Source: Bradyrhizobium sp. BR13661 | GTDB taxonomy: Bacteria; Pseudomonadota; Alphaproteobacteria; Rhizobiales; Xanthobacteraceae | Length of the DNA stretch: 64,000 bases | Direction of reading: 5' to 3' | Assembly: GCF_029892425.1 (NCBI RefSeq) | Contig: NZ_JARXWB010000023.1 | Span: 1-64,000 of the forward strand | Shown here: positions 14,646-23,136 of the stretch, piece by piece | Layout of the letters: each line of letters begins with the position of its first letter | Position numbering within the stretch: the stretch's first letter is position 1 | The notes under the pieces: model-generated | Seen by the model: only the letters and a program-made list of their open reading frames with translations | Database searches by the model: none | Told to the model about the DNA's origin: nothing | Made by a program: the position numbers and the translations under genes

Positions 14646-15776
14646 TCAGTTCGCGACCTTCTTCTCGTAGCCCTCGAGGATGTCGTTAAAGTAGGGCGCT
14701 ATGGGAAAGGGCTTGCCGTTACTGGCGAGCTCGGCCGGCGTCACGTCGCTGAAGAGCTTGTCCCAAGCGGCCTTGTCGAGCTTGCCTTCAAGGTTCTTGG
14801 CGTCGATGCCTGGATACCAGTTGAACTTCCTGACGATGCCGTCGGCCTGGACTTGCGGCGAAGTTGCAAGCGCTATGAAAGCCTCGGCCAGCTTCTTCTG
14901 TGCCGATTTCTCAGGGATGGAATAATACATCGGCTGACCGGGCATGCCGGGCGAGATGAGTTTCAGCTTCATGTTCGGCGGCAGCTTGCCGTCGGCCTGC
15001 CACGAGTAGAACATGTCGACCCAGACCGGGCCGATCGCAATCTCGCCGCGGTTCAGCATGTCGAGCGTGCCGGCATTGCCGGGGGTGATGGTCGCGTTGG
15101 CGTTGAAGGCCTTGAGATCCGCAAAGGCCTTGTCCCAATTGGCCTTGGTGGCGGCGTCGTAGGGGCCTTTCATCAGTCTGTCGGCATCGCCGCCGAAGGC
15201 GTAGATCCAGCCGGCGACGAAGGCCACTCCCGACATGCCACCTTTGATGCCGTTATAGCCGAACTGCTTCGGATTCTTTTTGGCCCAATCGGCGAGCTCG
15301 GCAAAGGTCGCCGGGGGCGTCTTGACCATGTCGGCATTGTACGCGAGCGCGGTCTGCGACTGGAACATCGGGATGACGTAGCCGCTCACGTCGGTGCCGA
15401 GCGCGTTCCTGGACGCGTCGCCCGTGGCGAGCGTGGCGGTATCGACATTGGCCGAATATTTGTCGAGCAGGCCTTCCTTGACCATCTGGCCGGCGGCCTT
15501 CTGGTGGATCACCACCACATCGAAATCGGTTGCGGTCGCGCCTTTCTGGGCGTTGAGCTTCTCGTAAATCTTCTGCGAGCCGGCATCGCCCGGCCCGGTG
15601 CCGACCGCGACGATCTTGACGCCCGGATGAGCCTTCTCGAACATCGGGGCAAGGTAGTCCTTGACGTAGTCGACCATATTCTGATCACCCGCGGAGGCGA
15701 CGTTGAGCGTTTGCGCTGCGAGCGGCGAAGCCGCGATCAGCGCGGCGAGCGAGGTGGCGATCGTGAGAAGGCGCAT
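14646..15776 (-). CDS. ABC transporter periplasmic binding protein (PotD/FutA-like)
   Basis: A 376-residue protein with a clean Sec signal peptide (MRLLTIATSLAALIAASPLAAQ). The mature part is of the extracellular solute-binding type 1 family: LNVASAGDQNMVDYVKDYL, IPMFQSQTALAYNADMV, and IAIGPVWVDMFYSWQADGKL, where polyamine- and iron-binding proteins contact ligand. It is expressed from the operon downstream of the ATPase, 33 bp away. Proximity to the lig cluster suggests an aromatic or small carboxylate ligand, but that is only context. Confidence 0.86.
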   Translation of the reverse strand: MRLLTIATSLAALIAASPLAAQTLNVASAGDQNMVDYVKDYLAPMFEKAHPGVKIVAVGTGPGDAGSQKIYEKLNAQKGATATDFDVVVIHQKAAGQMVKEGLLDKYSANVDTATLATGDASRNALGTDVSGYVIPMFQSQTALAYNADMVKTPPATFAELADWAKKNPKQFGYNGIKGGMSGVAFVAGWIYAFGGDADRLMKGPYDAATKANWDKAFADLKAFNANATITPGNAGTLDMLNRGEIAIGPVWVDMFYSWQADGKLPPNMKLKLISPGMPGQPMYYSIPEKSAQKKLAEAFIALATSPQVQADGIVRKFNWYPGIDAKNLEGKLDKAAWDKLFSDVTPAELASNGKPFPIAPYFNDILEGYEKKVAN

Positions 15777-15809
15777 GAGTCTGGCTCCGTGTCGGATCGT
15801 TGGAAGGGG

Positions 15810-16949
15810 TCAGGCAAGAATGGAGGCCTGCATGGAGGCCTGTGCAGCCGGGAAGATGTGAAGGCGTGAAAGCGGGATACGCAGGCCGACGGCCGCGCCG
15901 GGTTCATGCCTGACGGCGTGATCCACGGTCAGCTGACGGCCGGCGGCCTCGATCCTGTAGCGGTAGAGCCCACCCGGATAGCTGCGCGCCGCAATGCGGC
16001 CCGGCACAACCAGATCCTCGCCCGGTGCGGCATCGGGCGCATCCAGGGTAGCGACGTCGTCGCGGAAATAGGCAAGTGCTTCGCCCGCTGGCAGAGCAAG
16101 GTCGAGTTCACTGGGGAGCACGCAGCGCGCCTCGCCAGCCGTGATCGTGGTAGGGCCTTCGCCGGTGACGACATGAAGGGGCAGTACGTTCTCGGCGCCC
16201 ATGAAATTGGCGACGAAGGCGCTGTTCGGCCGGTCATAGATCTCCTCCGGCGTCCCGATCTGCGCGATGCGGCCAGCATTCATGATGACCAGCCTGTCGG
16301 CCATCGTCATCGCCTCCTCGCGGTCATGCGTGACATGGATCGTGGTGACGCCGAGCCGCTGCTGGATGGCGCGGATCTCGTGACGCATCGTCATGCGGAT
16401 CTTGGCGTCGAGGTTGGAGAGAGGCTCGTCCAGCAGCAGGATGCCGGGGTCGACCGCAAGCGCGCGTCCCAGCGCCACACGTTGCCGCTGCCCGCCCGAC
16501 ATGGCCGTGACCTTGCGATCTTCGTAGCCGGCGAGCCCCAGCATCGCCAGCAGCGAGGACACCTTGGCGGCGATGTCGCGCTTGGACGCCCCGCGCAGCT
16601 TCAGGCCGTAGCCTATATTCTGGAGCACCGTCATATGCGGCCAGAGCGCATAGGACTGGAACACCATCGCCATGCCGCGCTTCTCGGGCGGCAGACCCGC
16701 GACGTCTTTGCCACCAACAGCGATCGAGCCTGATACGACCGGCACAAAGCCAGAGAGCGAGCGCAGAAGCGTGGTCTTGCCGCAGCCGGAGGAGCCGAGC
16801 AACGCCGTGAAAGACCCCGGCGCGAAATCAATATCGACGCCGTGAAGCACCTTCGTGCCGCCATAGGCCACGTGCAGGCCGCGCACCTCGATTGCTGCGC
16901 CGACACCCGACATAGCTTGCGAGCTCGCCCGCACGTTCCGCTCCTCCAC
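15810..16949 (-). CDS. ABC transporter ATP-binding protein (PotA-like)
   Basis: A protein of about 379 residues. Walker A is GSSGCGKTT, the Q-loop is in VFQSYALWPHMTV, the signature is MSGGQRQRVALGRAL, Walker B is ILLLDEPLSNLD and the switch His is in IHVTHDREEAM. A C-terminal TOBE-like extension follows from about residue 250. It energises the two downstream permeases. The GTG at 16949 with AGGACGGC upstream was chosen; ATG at 16913 is an alternative that still retains the full domain. First gene of the operon; an inverted repeat lies just upstream. Confidence 0.88.
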   Translation of the reverse strand: MEERNVRASSQAMSGVGAAIEVRGLHVAYGGTKVLHGVDIDFAPGSFTALLGSSGCGKTTLLRSLSGFVPVVSGSIAVGGKDVAGLPPEKRGMAMVFQSYALWPHMTVLQNIGYGLKLRGASKRDIAAKVSSLLAMLGLAGYEDRKVTAMSGGQRQRVALGRALAVDPGILLLDEPLSNLDAKIRMTMRHEIRAIQQRLGVTTIHVTHDREEAMTMADRLVIMNAGRIAQIGTPEEIYDRPNSAFVANFMGAENVLPLHVVTGEGPTTITAGEARCVLPSELDLALPAGEALAYFRDDVATLDAPDAAPGEDLVVPGRIAARSYPGGLYRYRIEAAGRQLTVDHAVRHEPGAAVGLRIPLSRLHIFPAAQASMQASILA

Positions 16950-16967
16950 GCCGTCCTATTTACTCAG

Positions 16968-16985
16968 ATGGAATTGTTCTTCCAT
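16968..16985. promoter_or_regulatory. Inverted repeat in the ABC operon promoter region
   Basis: ATGGAA-TTGTTC-TTCCAT is a perfect 6-bp inverted repeat with a 6-nt spacer, located 19 bp upstream of the ATPase start. It resembles a binding site for a dimeric repressor. No regulator gene is adjacent to the operon, so the cognate protein is unknown. A further half site (GTGGAAT) follows 13 bp away. Confidence 0.4.
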
Positions 16986-17052
16986 TCTGCGATCAGCGTG
17001 GAATAAACATAGCGACCCCTAGCGCGCTCGTGCAACAGATTTATGACTTTCG

Positions 17053-17565
17053 ATGACCGTCGAAATCCGATCGCTCTGGCTCATGCCGTGCCCCGAAGAC
17101 GAAGCGTTCGTCGCTTCGCTCATCGGCGAGCTTGCGACGCGCTTCGGCACGCCGAATTTTACGCCGCATCTGACGCTGCGCGGCGACACGAATGCAACGT
17201 TCGAGCATCTCCACGACGACGCTCGGGCAGCAGCCGCTGCGTCGCAGCCCTTCGCCGAACCGATCGCTGGGATCGAGACGACGCAGGCGTTCTTCCGGGC
17301 GTTCTACCTGCGCTTCGCCGTTTCGGCGCAGCTCTTGGGGCTGAAGCAACGCCTCGATGCGCAGGAGACTGAACGCTTCATGCCGCATGTCTCGCTGCTC
17401 TATGGCAACCTGCCGGAGATGGTGAAGGCGCCGGTATCAGTCGAATTCGTGCAGCGTCTCGCGGGCCGCACCATTACCTTCGACAGAATTTGCATCGTCC
17501 GTTCAGGACAGGACATTCCCATCGCCGATTGGACGATCCAGACGTCGGTGCCGCTCGGGCGCTGA
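17053..17565 (+). CDS. 2H phosphoesterase (2'-5' RNA ligase / cyclic phosphodiesterase family)
   Basis: A 170-residue protein with the two His-x-[Ser/Thr] motifs that define the 2H superfamily: TPHLTLRG around residue 38 and MPHVSLLYG around residue 110, each on a strand of the bilobal fold. Such enzymes hydrolyse 2',3'-cyclic or related phosphodiester bonds in nucleotides or RNA. No signal peptide. It stands alone between the divergent ABC operon and the convergent RraA-like gene, so the physiological substrate is open. Confidence 0.82.
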   Translation: MTVEIRSLWLMPCPEDEAFVASLIGELATRFGTPNFTPHLTLRGDTNATFEHLHDDARAAAAASQPFAEPIAGIETTQAFFRAFYLRFAVSAQLLGLKQRLDAQETERFMPHVSLLYGNLPEMVKAPVSVEFVQRLAGRTITFDRICIVRSGQDIPIADWTIQTSVPLGR

Positions 17566-17615
17566 GGCAAGACCTGAGGAGAGGCCGATCGGATTAGGGT
17601 GCACTCATCCCGACG

Positions 17616-18293
17616 TTAGTCGAGACCTCCGCAATTCAACTCGCGCAGGGTCTTGTCCACCCAGGTCGAATCGTGCGTTCCGGCCTTGATGTTCTCGATC
17701 TGCTTCTGCTCGGCCTGATATTTCGAGTTGGCTGCCTTCAGCACCTCATCCACATCGTCAAACGGCACGCAGAGCAGTCCGTCATCGTCACCGATGATGA
17801 GATCGCCCGGCTGGATCACCATGCCATCAATTGCGATCGGAACATTAATCTCGCCAGGGCCGTTCTTGTACGGTCCGCGATGGGTGACACCTGCCGCGAA
17901 AACGGGAAAATTCTGGCCACGGATGAAGCCGGCGTCCCGAACCGCGCCATCGATGGCGATGCCTGCAAGTCCGCCCTTGATCATTCGTGTCAGCATCATC
18001 TCGCCGATCAGCGCGTTGGTGAGATCGCCGCCGGCATCGACCACGATGACGTCGCCTGGCTCGGCCATCGCCATCGCCTTGTGGATCATCAGGTTGTCGC
18101 CCGGCCGTGTCTTGACGGTGAGCGCCACGCCGGACATCCCTCCGGCCTGATGCATCGGCCGAAGCCGCGCTCCGGCCGCCGTCAGCCGGGACATGCTGTC
18201 GCTGACATTTGCGACCGGCAAGCGGGCAAAGCGCTCGACGATTTCGGTCGCGACTTTTCTTTGCCGGTTCAGAATTCGAAATCCTACGGACAT
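17616..18293 (-). CDS. RraA-like aldolase (HMG/CHA aldolase family)
   Basis: A 225-residue RraA-fold protein with RFARLPVANVSDSMSRL, AGIAIDGAVRDAGFIRGQNFPVFAAG (the Arg-Asp motif used by class II pyruvate aldolases) and VIQPGDLIIGDDDGLLCVP. It should be a divalent-metal aldolase or decarboxylase acting on a 4-hydroxy-2-oxoacid, related to but distinct from LigK at 5422. The start MSVGFRILNR is chosen because the frame upstream overlaps the hydrolase gene. It is the last gene of the IclR-linked operon, 43 bp after the hydrolase, and probably performs the final C-C cleavage of that unknown pathway. Confidence 0.82.
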   Translation of the reverse strand: MSVGFRILNRQRKVATEIVERFARLPVANVSDSMSRLTAAGARLRPMHQAGGMSGVALTVKTRPGDNLMIHKAMAMAEPGDVIVVDAGGDLTNALIGEMMLTRMIKGGLAGIAIDGAVRDAGFIRGQNFPVFAAGVTHRGPYKNGPGEINVPIAIDGMVIQPGDLIIGDDDGLLCVPFDDVDEVLKAANSKYQAEQKQIENIKAGTHDSTWVDKTLRELNCGGLD

Positions 18294-18336
18294 GCGTCGG
18301 TCTCTCTCGATGCTTGATGATGAAGCTGTTGCATTC

Positions 18337-19302
18337 TCAGTGCGCGAAGCCGAACAGTTCGGCGGGATTATCGACCAGGATGCGCCGGCGCGTTTTTTCG
18401 TCCGGCGCCCAGTCTGCGAGAAGATCGAGCAACAAGGCATCGTCCGGCTTGGTGCCGCGCTGGGTCGGATGCGGCCAGTCCGTGCCCCACAAGATGCGCT
18501 CCGGCGTGGCCTGCACATAGGCGCGCGCAACTTCGCTGGAGTCGACATAGGGCGGACCGAGCTTGCTGTCCTCATAGGGCTCGGTGACCTTCACCCAGGC
18601 CCGGCCTTCATCGAGTATGCGGCGCACGGCGGCAAACGCGGGATGCTTGAGGCCATCAGGCTGGGGAATACGCCCGAGATGGTCGATGACCATCCTGGTG
18701 GGCAGCGATCGGATGACCTTCTCATGAGCCACGATCTGATCGCCCGTCATCAGGATCTGCACGTGCCAGCCGAGCGGGCTGACGCGCCTGGCGAGTGCGG
18801 CAAGCATCTCCGGCGTTGTCGTCCCCCAGGTCTGCGGAGACACGAAATTGACGCGGATGGCGCAGACGCCGGCATCAGCCAGCGCGCGCAGCTCTGCTTC
18901 CTCGACGTCGGTGTCGACGACGGCAACGCCGCGTGACGAGGAACCTAGCTGGCCCAGCGCGTCGGCAAGACACCGGTTGTCGACCCCGTATGTCGAGGGT
19001 TGCACCACCACACTCCTGGTGGTGCCGAGCCGGCGCTGGAGATGTCGATAATCAGCGACGGTCGCGCCTGGTGGAAAGCCCTGGTGCCAATGTGGCGAAA
19101 CGGGAAACCGCCCGTCGTAGATATGGTGATGGCAATCGCACGCGTCCGCAGGCGCGTTCAAGCGCGGCGGCGCCGACCCGGTGCTGTTGGGCACCGTCTG
19201 CTCGACCCCGCCAGCCCAGGCGCTCGTGCTCGCGACCAACATCCCTGCGAGAACGCCGCGCCTGTTGATGGCGTGCTGTGACGTCTTGCTGCGCTCACTC
19301 AT
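18337..19302 (-). CDS. Tat-exported amidohydrolase, LigI-like
   Basis: A 321-residue protein. INRRGVLAGMLVASTSAWA is a twin-arginine signal, unusual for this subfamily. The catalytic domain parallels LigI: DACDCHHHIYDGRFP, VVQPSTYGVDNRCL, VIDHLGRIPQPDG and ILWGTDWPHPTQ with the C-terminal Asp. It probably hydrolyses a lactone or pyrone dicarboxylate-like compound, but in the periplasm. The start overlaps the upstream MFS stop by four bases (ATGA), so the two are translationally coupled. It belongs to an operon with two MFS transporters, a dehydrogenase and an aldolase. Confidence 0.82.
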   Translation of the reverse strand: MSERSKTSQHAINRRGVLAGMLVASTSAWAGGVEQTVPNSTGSAPPRLNAPADACDCHHHIYDGRFPVSPHWHQGFPPGATVADYRHLQRRLGTTRSVVVQPSTYGVDNRCLADALGQLGSSSRGVAVVDTDVEEAELRALADAGVCAIRVNFVSPQTWGTTTPEMLAALARRVSPLGWHVQILMTGDQIVAHEKVIRSLPTRMVIDHLGRIPQPDGLKHPAFAAVRRILDEGRAWVKVTEPYEDSKLGPPYVDSSEVARAYVQATPERILWGTDWPHPTQRGTKPDDALLLDLLADWAPDEKTRRRILVDNPAELFGFAH

Positions 19303-20621
19303 GACTTCGCCGCCACCATGTCGGCTGCGCGCGCGACGTTGCGGCCAAGCGCGAGGACCAAGGTCGCGGCGACGGCGCACAGCAGCGCCAGCGGCAGCAT
19401 CCCGAGCACGAAGCTGCCTGTCGATTCCTTGACGAGCCCCACCACGTTCACCATCAGGCCGCCGCCGATCAGATTGGAGATCGCGTTGATCCCGGCGAGG
19501 CCGGCCGCGAGCGTGCTGGTCGAGAGCCAGCTCGCCGACAGCGCCCAGAACGGCCCCTTGAAGGCATAGGCGCCCACCAGGCAGAACGTCACCATGACGA
19601 TGGTCGGCGCGACTGCCGTTCCCGTCAGGCTCAATGCCGTGAAGCCGCCGGCGGCGAACAGCAGCGGAATGGCCGTGTGCCAGCGGCGCTCACCGGATTT
19701 GTCCGAATGGCGGCCCCACAGCACCATGAGCACGGTGGCAACGCCGCAAGGAATCGCATTGACGAAGCCGGTTTGCAGATTGGAGAGGCCGAACGATTTC
19801 AGCAATTGCGGTTGCCAGACCGACAGCACGCTACCGGTGGCCGAGGCACCGGAGCAAACCAGGGCCATGACGAGGAAATATTTGTTGGTGGCAAGCTGCC
19901 AGAGCGAGAGATGACCGACCGGTTTGCGCGCGGCTGCATCCGCCGCCATGCGTGCCTTCAGCCAATCCCGCTGCTCATTCGTCAGCCACGACGCCGCTTC
20001 GGGCCTGTCGGTCAGAATGAACAGGCAGGCAAGCCCGAGCAGAACGGTCGGCAACCCCTCCAGGATGAAGAGCCACTGCCAGCCGCGCAGGCCCAGCGCG
20101 CCGTCAAGCTCGAGCAAGCCGACCGAAAGCGGTGACCCCAAGAAGGTCGCAAGCGGGATCGAGACCGTGAAGGTCGCCAGGATGCGCGCTCGATACTCGG
20201 ACGGCAGCCAATAGGTCAGATAGAGGATCGCCCCCGGAAAGAAACCGGCCTCCGCCGCGCCGAGGATGAAGCGCATCGCGTATAGCGAATACGGCCCCAC
20301 GACCAGCGCCATGCAAGCCGTCACCAATCCCCAGGTGATCATGATCCGGGCGATCCAGCGCCGCGCGCCGAATTTCTGCAGCGCCAGGTTACTCGGCACT
20401 TCCACCAGGAAATAGGACACGAAGAACAGGCTGGCGCCAAAGCCAAACATTGCCGGCGTGAGCCCGAGATCCTTGTTCATCTGCAACGCCGCGAAGCCGA
20501 CATTGACGCGATCGAGCAGCGCGAAGAAATAGCAGACCATCAGGAACGGCACGAGGCGCAGGATCACCCTGCGCATTGTCACCTTCTCTATCGGGTCGAT
20601 GTCCGTTCGAGCAGCCGTCAC
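19299..20621 (-). CDS. MFS transporter, anion:cation symporter type
   Basis: A 440-residue, twelve-helix transporter of the ACS group: FALLDRVNVGFAALQMNKDLGLTPAMFGFGASLFFVSYFLVEVPSNLAL is diagnostic of the tartrate/phthalate/glucarate carriers. These take up carboxylates by proton symport. GTG start with GGGAGA about 7 nt upstream. It follows the dehydrogenase gene by 25 bp and overlaps the start of the hydrolase gene. It is one of two similar but not identical ACS carriers in the same operon, so the pathway probably imports two related acids. Confidence 0.88.
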   Translation of the reverse strand: MTAARTDIDPIEKVTMRRVILRLVPFLMVCYFFALLDRVNVGFAALQMNKDLGLTPAMFGFGASLFFVSYFLVEVPSNLALQKFGARRWIARIMITWGLVTACMALVVGPYSLYAMRFILGAAEAGFFPGAILYLTYWLPSEYRARILATFTVSIPLATFLGSPLSVGLLELDGALGLRGWQWLFILEGLPTVLLGLACLFILTDRPEAASWLTNEQRDWLKARMAADAAARKPVGHLSLWQLATNKYFLVMALVCSGASATGSVLSVWQPQLLKSFGLSNLQTGFVNAIPCGVATVLMVLWGRHSDKSGERRWHTAIPLLFAAGGFTALSLTGTAVAPTIVMVTFCLVGAYAFKGPFWALSASWLSTSTLAAGLAGINAISNLIGGGLMVNVVGLVKESTGSFVLGMLPLALLCAVAATLVLALGRNVARAADMVAAKS

Positions 20622-20646
20622 GTTTCTCTCCCTTTTGTTGTTGGTT

Positions 20647-21561
20647 TTATTCGGCTGCTTTCACGCCGGCCTGCATCCTGGTCGCGATCGCATCGATGGC
20701 GATCCTGTAATTCTCGGGAACGACGCCCTTGAAATGCTCCTTCAGGCCCAGGCTGTCCTTCCAGCGCAGCCGCGCTGCCGTGGCGCGCGCCATCAGCGGC
20801 TCGATGCCGGCATCCTCGACCGCCTCGGCCGCCATCTCGACCTCTTCGGTGCGTCGCTTGGCATGGATCACGCCTGACGGCGTCAGGCTCTCGACCGTGT
20901 CCATGAATGGACGCGTCAGCGTCTTCGACGCCGAGGCCAGTACCGTCTCATCGAGACCATACGATCGGGCGGCCAGCAGCGTCTCGTCGATCAGCGCCTC
21001 GATGCCCTTGATCAGGACAGAGCGGAGGATCTTGATGCCCGAGGCCGTGCCGAGCTTTTCGCCGGCGAATTCGATGCTCATGCCCCAGGGCACAAGCAGG
21101 TCGACCACGCGCTGGCCCGCGGGACCGCTCGACATCATGTGCATCGCATAGCCGTGCTTCGGCGTGCCCATGATGGAGCCGTCGCCGAGCGTGGCGCCAG
21201 TGCCGGCGAGCCGCTCGGCGACGCCGTATTTCACCTTCGGCGTGGCGGAGGCGAAGTCGAGGAAGGTGTGGCGGCCATCGAGCACAGGCGCGAACGCGGC
21301 TGCGCTTTCAAGCGACCTGGAGCCCGGCGTGACGCTGAAGATCAGCTCCGCTGCATCGGCGAGCTCCTGATTGGACTTGACCAAGATCACGCCTGCGGCC
21401 TTGGCGCGGCTCTGGATCAAATCGGCATACGGACCGTCGAAAGCATATTTGTCGTAGCAGAATATCTGCTGCAGGCCGGCTTCGCGCAGTCCTTTGCCCA
21501 GCGTGCTGCCGATCTCGCCATAACCGACCAGACCGAGACGAAACTGCTTTCGTTCGCTCAT
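20647..21561 (-). CDS. NAD(P)-dependent 6PGDH-like oxidoreductase (DUF1932 type)
   Basis: A 304-residue protein with an N-terminal Rossmann motif LGLVGYGEIGSTLGKGL and a C-terminal helical domain (KILRSVLIKGIEALIDETLLAA) as in 6-phosphogluconate dehydrogenase relatives carrying DUF1932. The active-site helix Lys of beta-hydroxyacid dehydrogenases corresponds to SGIKILRS. The ATG at 21561 has AAAGGAA at proper distance; an upstream TTG was not used. It presumably oxidises or reduces a hydroxyacid in the cytosol. It lies three bases after the first MFS gene and before the second, clearly in the same operon. Confidence 0.82.
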   Translation of the reverse strand: MSERKQFRLGLVGYGEIGSTLGKGLREAGLQQIFCYDKYAFDGPYADLIQSRAKAAGVILVKSNQELADAAELIFSVTPGSRSLESAAAFAPVLDGRHTFLDFASATPKVKYGVAERLAGTGATLGDGSIMGTPKHGYAMHMMSSGPAGQRVVDLLVPWGMSIEFAGEKLGTASGIKILRSVLIKGIEALIDETLLAARSYGLDETVLASASKTLTRPFMDTVESLTPSGVIHAKRRTEEVEMAAEAVEDAGIEPLMARATAARLRWKDSLGLKEHFKGVVPENYRIAIDAIATRMQAGVKAAE

Positions 21562-21563
21562 TT

Positions 21564-22928
21564 TCAAATTCCTTTCGAGAGGGGGGCGATCGGGCCCGCG
21601 CGGCCGTCAGCCGTTCCGGCCTGTCGCTGCAGACTGGCGCCAAGCAGGCGGATCAGGACGGCAGCCAGGGCAAGAAATGCAGCCACCGAGATCAGGGCCC
21701 ATGAGAAGCTGTCGGTCGACTGCTTGATCACACCGATGAGATAGGGACCGACGAAGCCACCGAGATTGCCGATCGAGACGATGATCGCGAGGCCGCCGGC
21801 GGCGGCGCTGCCGGTGAGGAAGCTCGACGGGATCGGCCAGAAAGTCGACTGGTAGCACATGATGCCGATCACGGCGCCGCAGAGCGCGACGATCGAGATC
21901 AGCGCGGACGATGTCGCGTAGCCGCAGACGAGCAGCGAGGCCGCGCCGACGAGCAGACCCGACGCCACGAACCAGCTGCGCTCGCCGCCCTTGTCCGATA
22001 GTCGCGCCCACAGCATCATCGTGATGGCGCCGCAGATGTAGGGAATGGCGGCGATGAAGCCGACGGTCACGACGCCAAAGCCGAAGCCCTTGATGATCTG
22101 CGGCATCCACAGCCCGAGGCCGACCGAGCCGATGATGGCGCAGAAATTGACGGCGGCGCAGACGAGGACGCGCCAGTTGATAAAGGCGTCCCTGAGACGG
22201 GAGGGATGTTTTGTGGCAATGGCCTCGCGCTCTGCCGCCAGCACCTCGGCGAGCCAACGCCGCTCGTCAGGGCTCAACCACTTGGCCTGCTCTGGCTTGT
22301 CCGTGAGCGTGAAGAAGCAAACAACGCCCAGAAGTGTCGCCGGCAGGCCTTCAAGGATCAACAGCCACTGCCAGCCATGCAGGCCGCCCAGGCCGTCAAG
22401 CGTGAGCAGAGAGCTCGAGATCGGCGCGCCGATGATGTTCGCAATCGGGATGCCGAGCAGAAAAGCCGCGGTCGCCGTGCCGCGGATTCGCGCCGGAAAC
22501 CAGTAGGTGAAATAGAGGAACACGCCGGGCGTGAAGCCGGCTTCGCCAAGTCCAAGCAGGAAGCGCATGACGCCGAAGCTTGCAGGACCGACCACGAATG
22601 CCGTTGCCGCCGCGATCAGGCCCCAGGTGATCAGGATGCGGGCGATCCATTTGCGGGCGCCGATGGCCTGCAAGGCGAGGTTGCTCGGCACCTCCGCCAG
22701 GAAATAGCCGAAGAAGAACAGCCCGGCGCTCCAGCCGAATGCGGATGGGGAGATGCCGAGGTCGCCATTCATGGTCAGGCTGGCGATGCCGACGTTGACC
22801 CGGTCGAGATAGGCGATGATGTAGCAGAGCAGCAGAAAGGGCACGATCCGCCACAGCACCTTCGAGAGGATCTTCTCCTCCTCGGGTGTGAAGCCTTGTC
22901 GGGCTGAGGCGGCTGTGACGCTTGCCAT
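21564..22928 (-). CDS. MFS transporter, anion:cation symporter type, first gene of operon
   Basis: A 454-residue transporter with the ACS-family signature IIAYLDRVNVGIASLTMNGD, then FFGYFLAEVPSNLALQAIGARKWIARIL, and twelve predicted membrane helices. The start at 22928 is supported by GGAGGGAAC. It is the first gene of a five-gene operon running to 17616. Two GAAACG-type palindromes lie about 55-90 bp upstream. Expected substrate class: sugar acid, dicarboxylate or aromatic acid, by family analogy only. Confidence 0.88.
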   Translation of the reverse strand: MASVTAASARQGFTPEEEKILSKVLWRIVPFLLLCYIIAYLDRVNVGIASLTMNGDLGISPSAFGWSAGLFFFGYFLAEVPSNLALQAIGARKWIARILITWGLIAAATAFVVGPASFGVMRFLLGLGEAGFTPGVFLYFTYWFPARIRGTATAAFLLGIPIANIIGAPISSSLLTLDGLGGLHGWQWLLILEGLPATLLGVVCFFTLTDKPEQAKWLSPDERRWLAEVLAAEREAIATKHPSRLRDAFINWRVLVCAAVNFCAIIGSVGLGLWMPQIIKGFGFGVVTVGFIAAIPYICGAITMMLWARLSDKGGERSWFVASGLLVGAASLLVCGYATSSALISIVALCGAVIGIMCYQSTFWPIPSSFLTGSAAAGGLAIIVSIGNLGGFVGPYLIGVIKQSTDSFSWALISVAAFLALAAVLIRLLGASLQRQAGTADGRAGPIAPLSKGI

Positions 22929-22981
22929 TGGTTCCCTCCGGGCGCCGGTGTTCTCCCGGCCATGACGCGCCTTAGCAAAAA

Positions 22982-22996
22982 CAGAACGCCGTTTCA
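22982..22996. promoter_or_regulatory. Imperfect GAAACG-type operator, distal copy
   Basis: CAGAACG-C-CGTTTCA shares the right half (CGTTTCA) of the perfect palindrome at 23005-23019 and has a degenerate left half. The two centres are 23 bp apart, about two helical turns. It lies 54 bp upstream of the first MFS start and is probably a second binding site for the same regulator. Confidence 0.45.
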
Positions 22997-23004
22997 ATTA
23001 ATTT

Positions 23005-23019
23005 TGAAACGGCGTTTCA
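23005..23019. promoter_or_regulatory. Perfect GAAACG-N-CGTTTC operator upstream of the MFS operon
   Basis: TGAAACG-G-CGTTTCA is a perfect 7-bp inverted repeat around one base. The same GAAACG-N-CGTTTC core recurs at 24141-24161 by the iclR/SMP-30 junction. IclR-family sites are often short palindromes of this kind. Linking the site to the iclR gene at 24160 is inference from the two copies flanking its target genes. Confidence 0.6.
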
Positions 23020-23136
23020 TTTTTCTGAGGAGACCGAAGCTGCCGCGTCGGCGGAATGAAGGAACTCGCAGGGAAAAGTGCAGCGCCGACCATCGGTTAC
23101 GGCGCAGCCGGCGCGATGACACCGAGGGTGCAGCGA

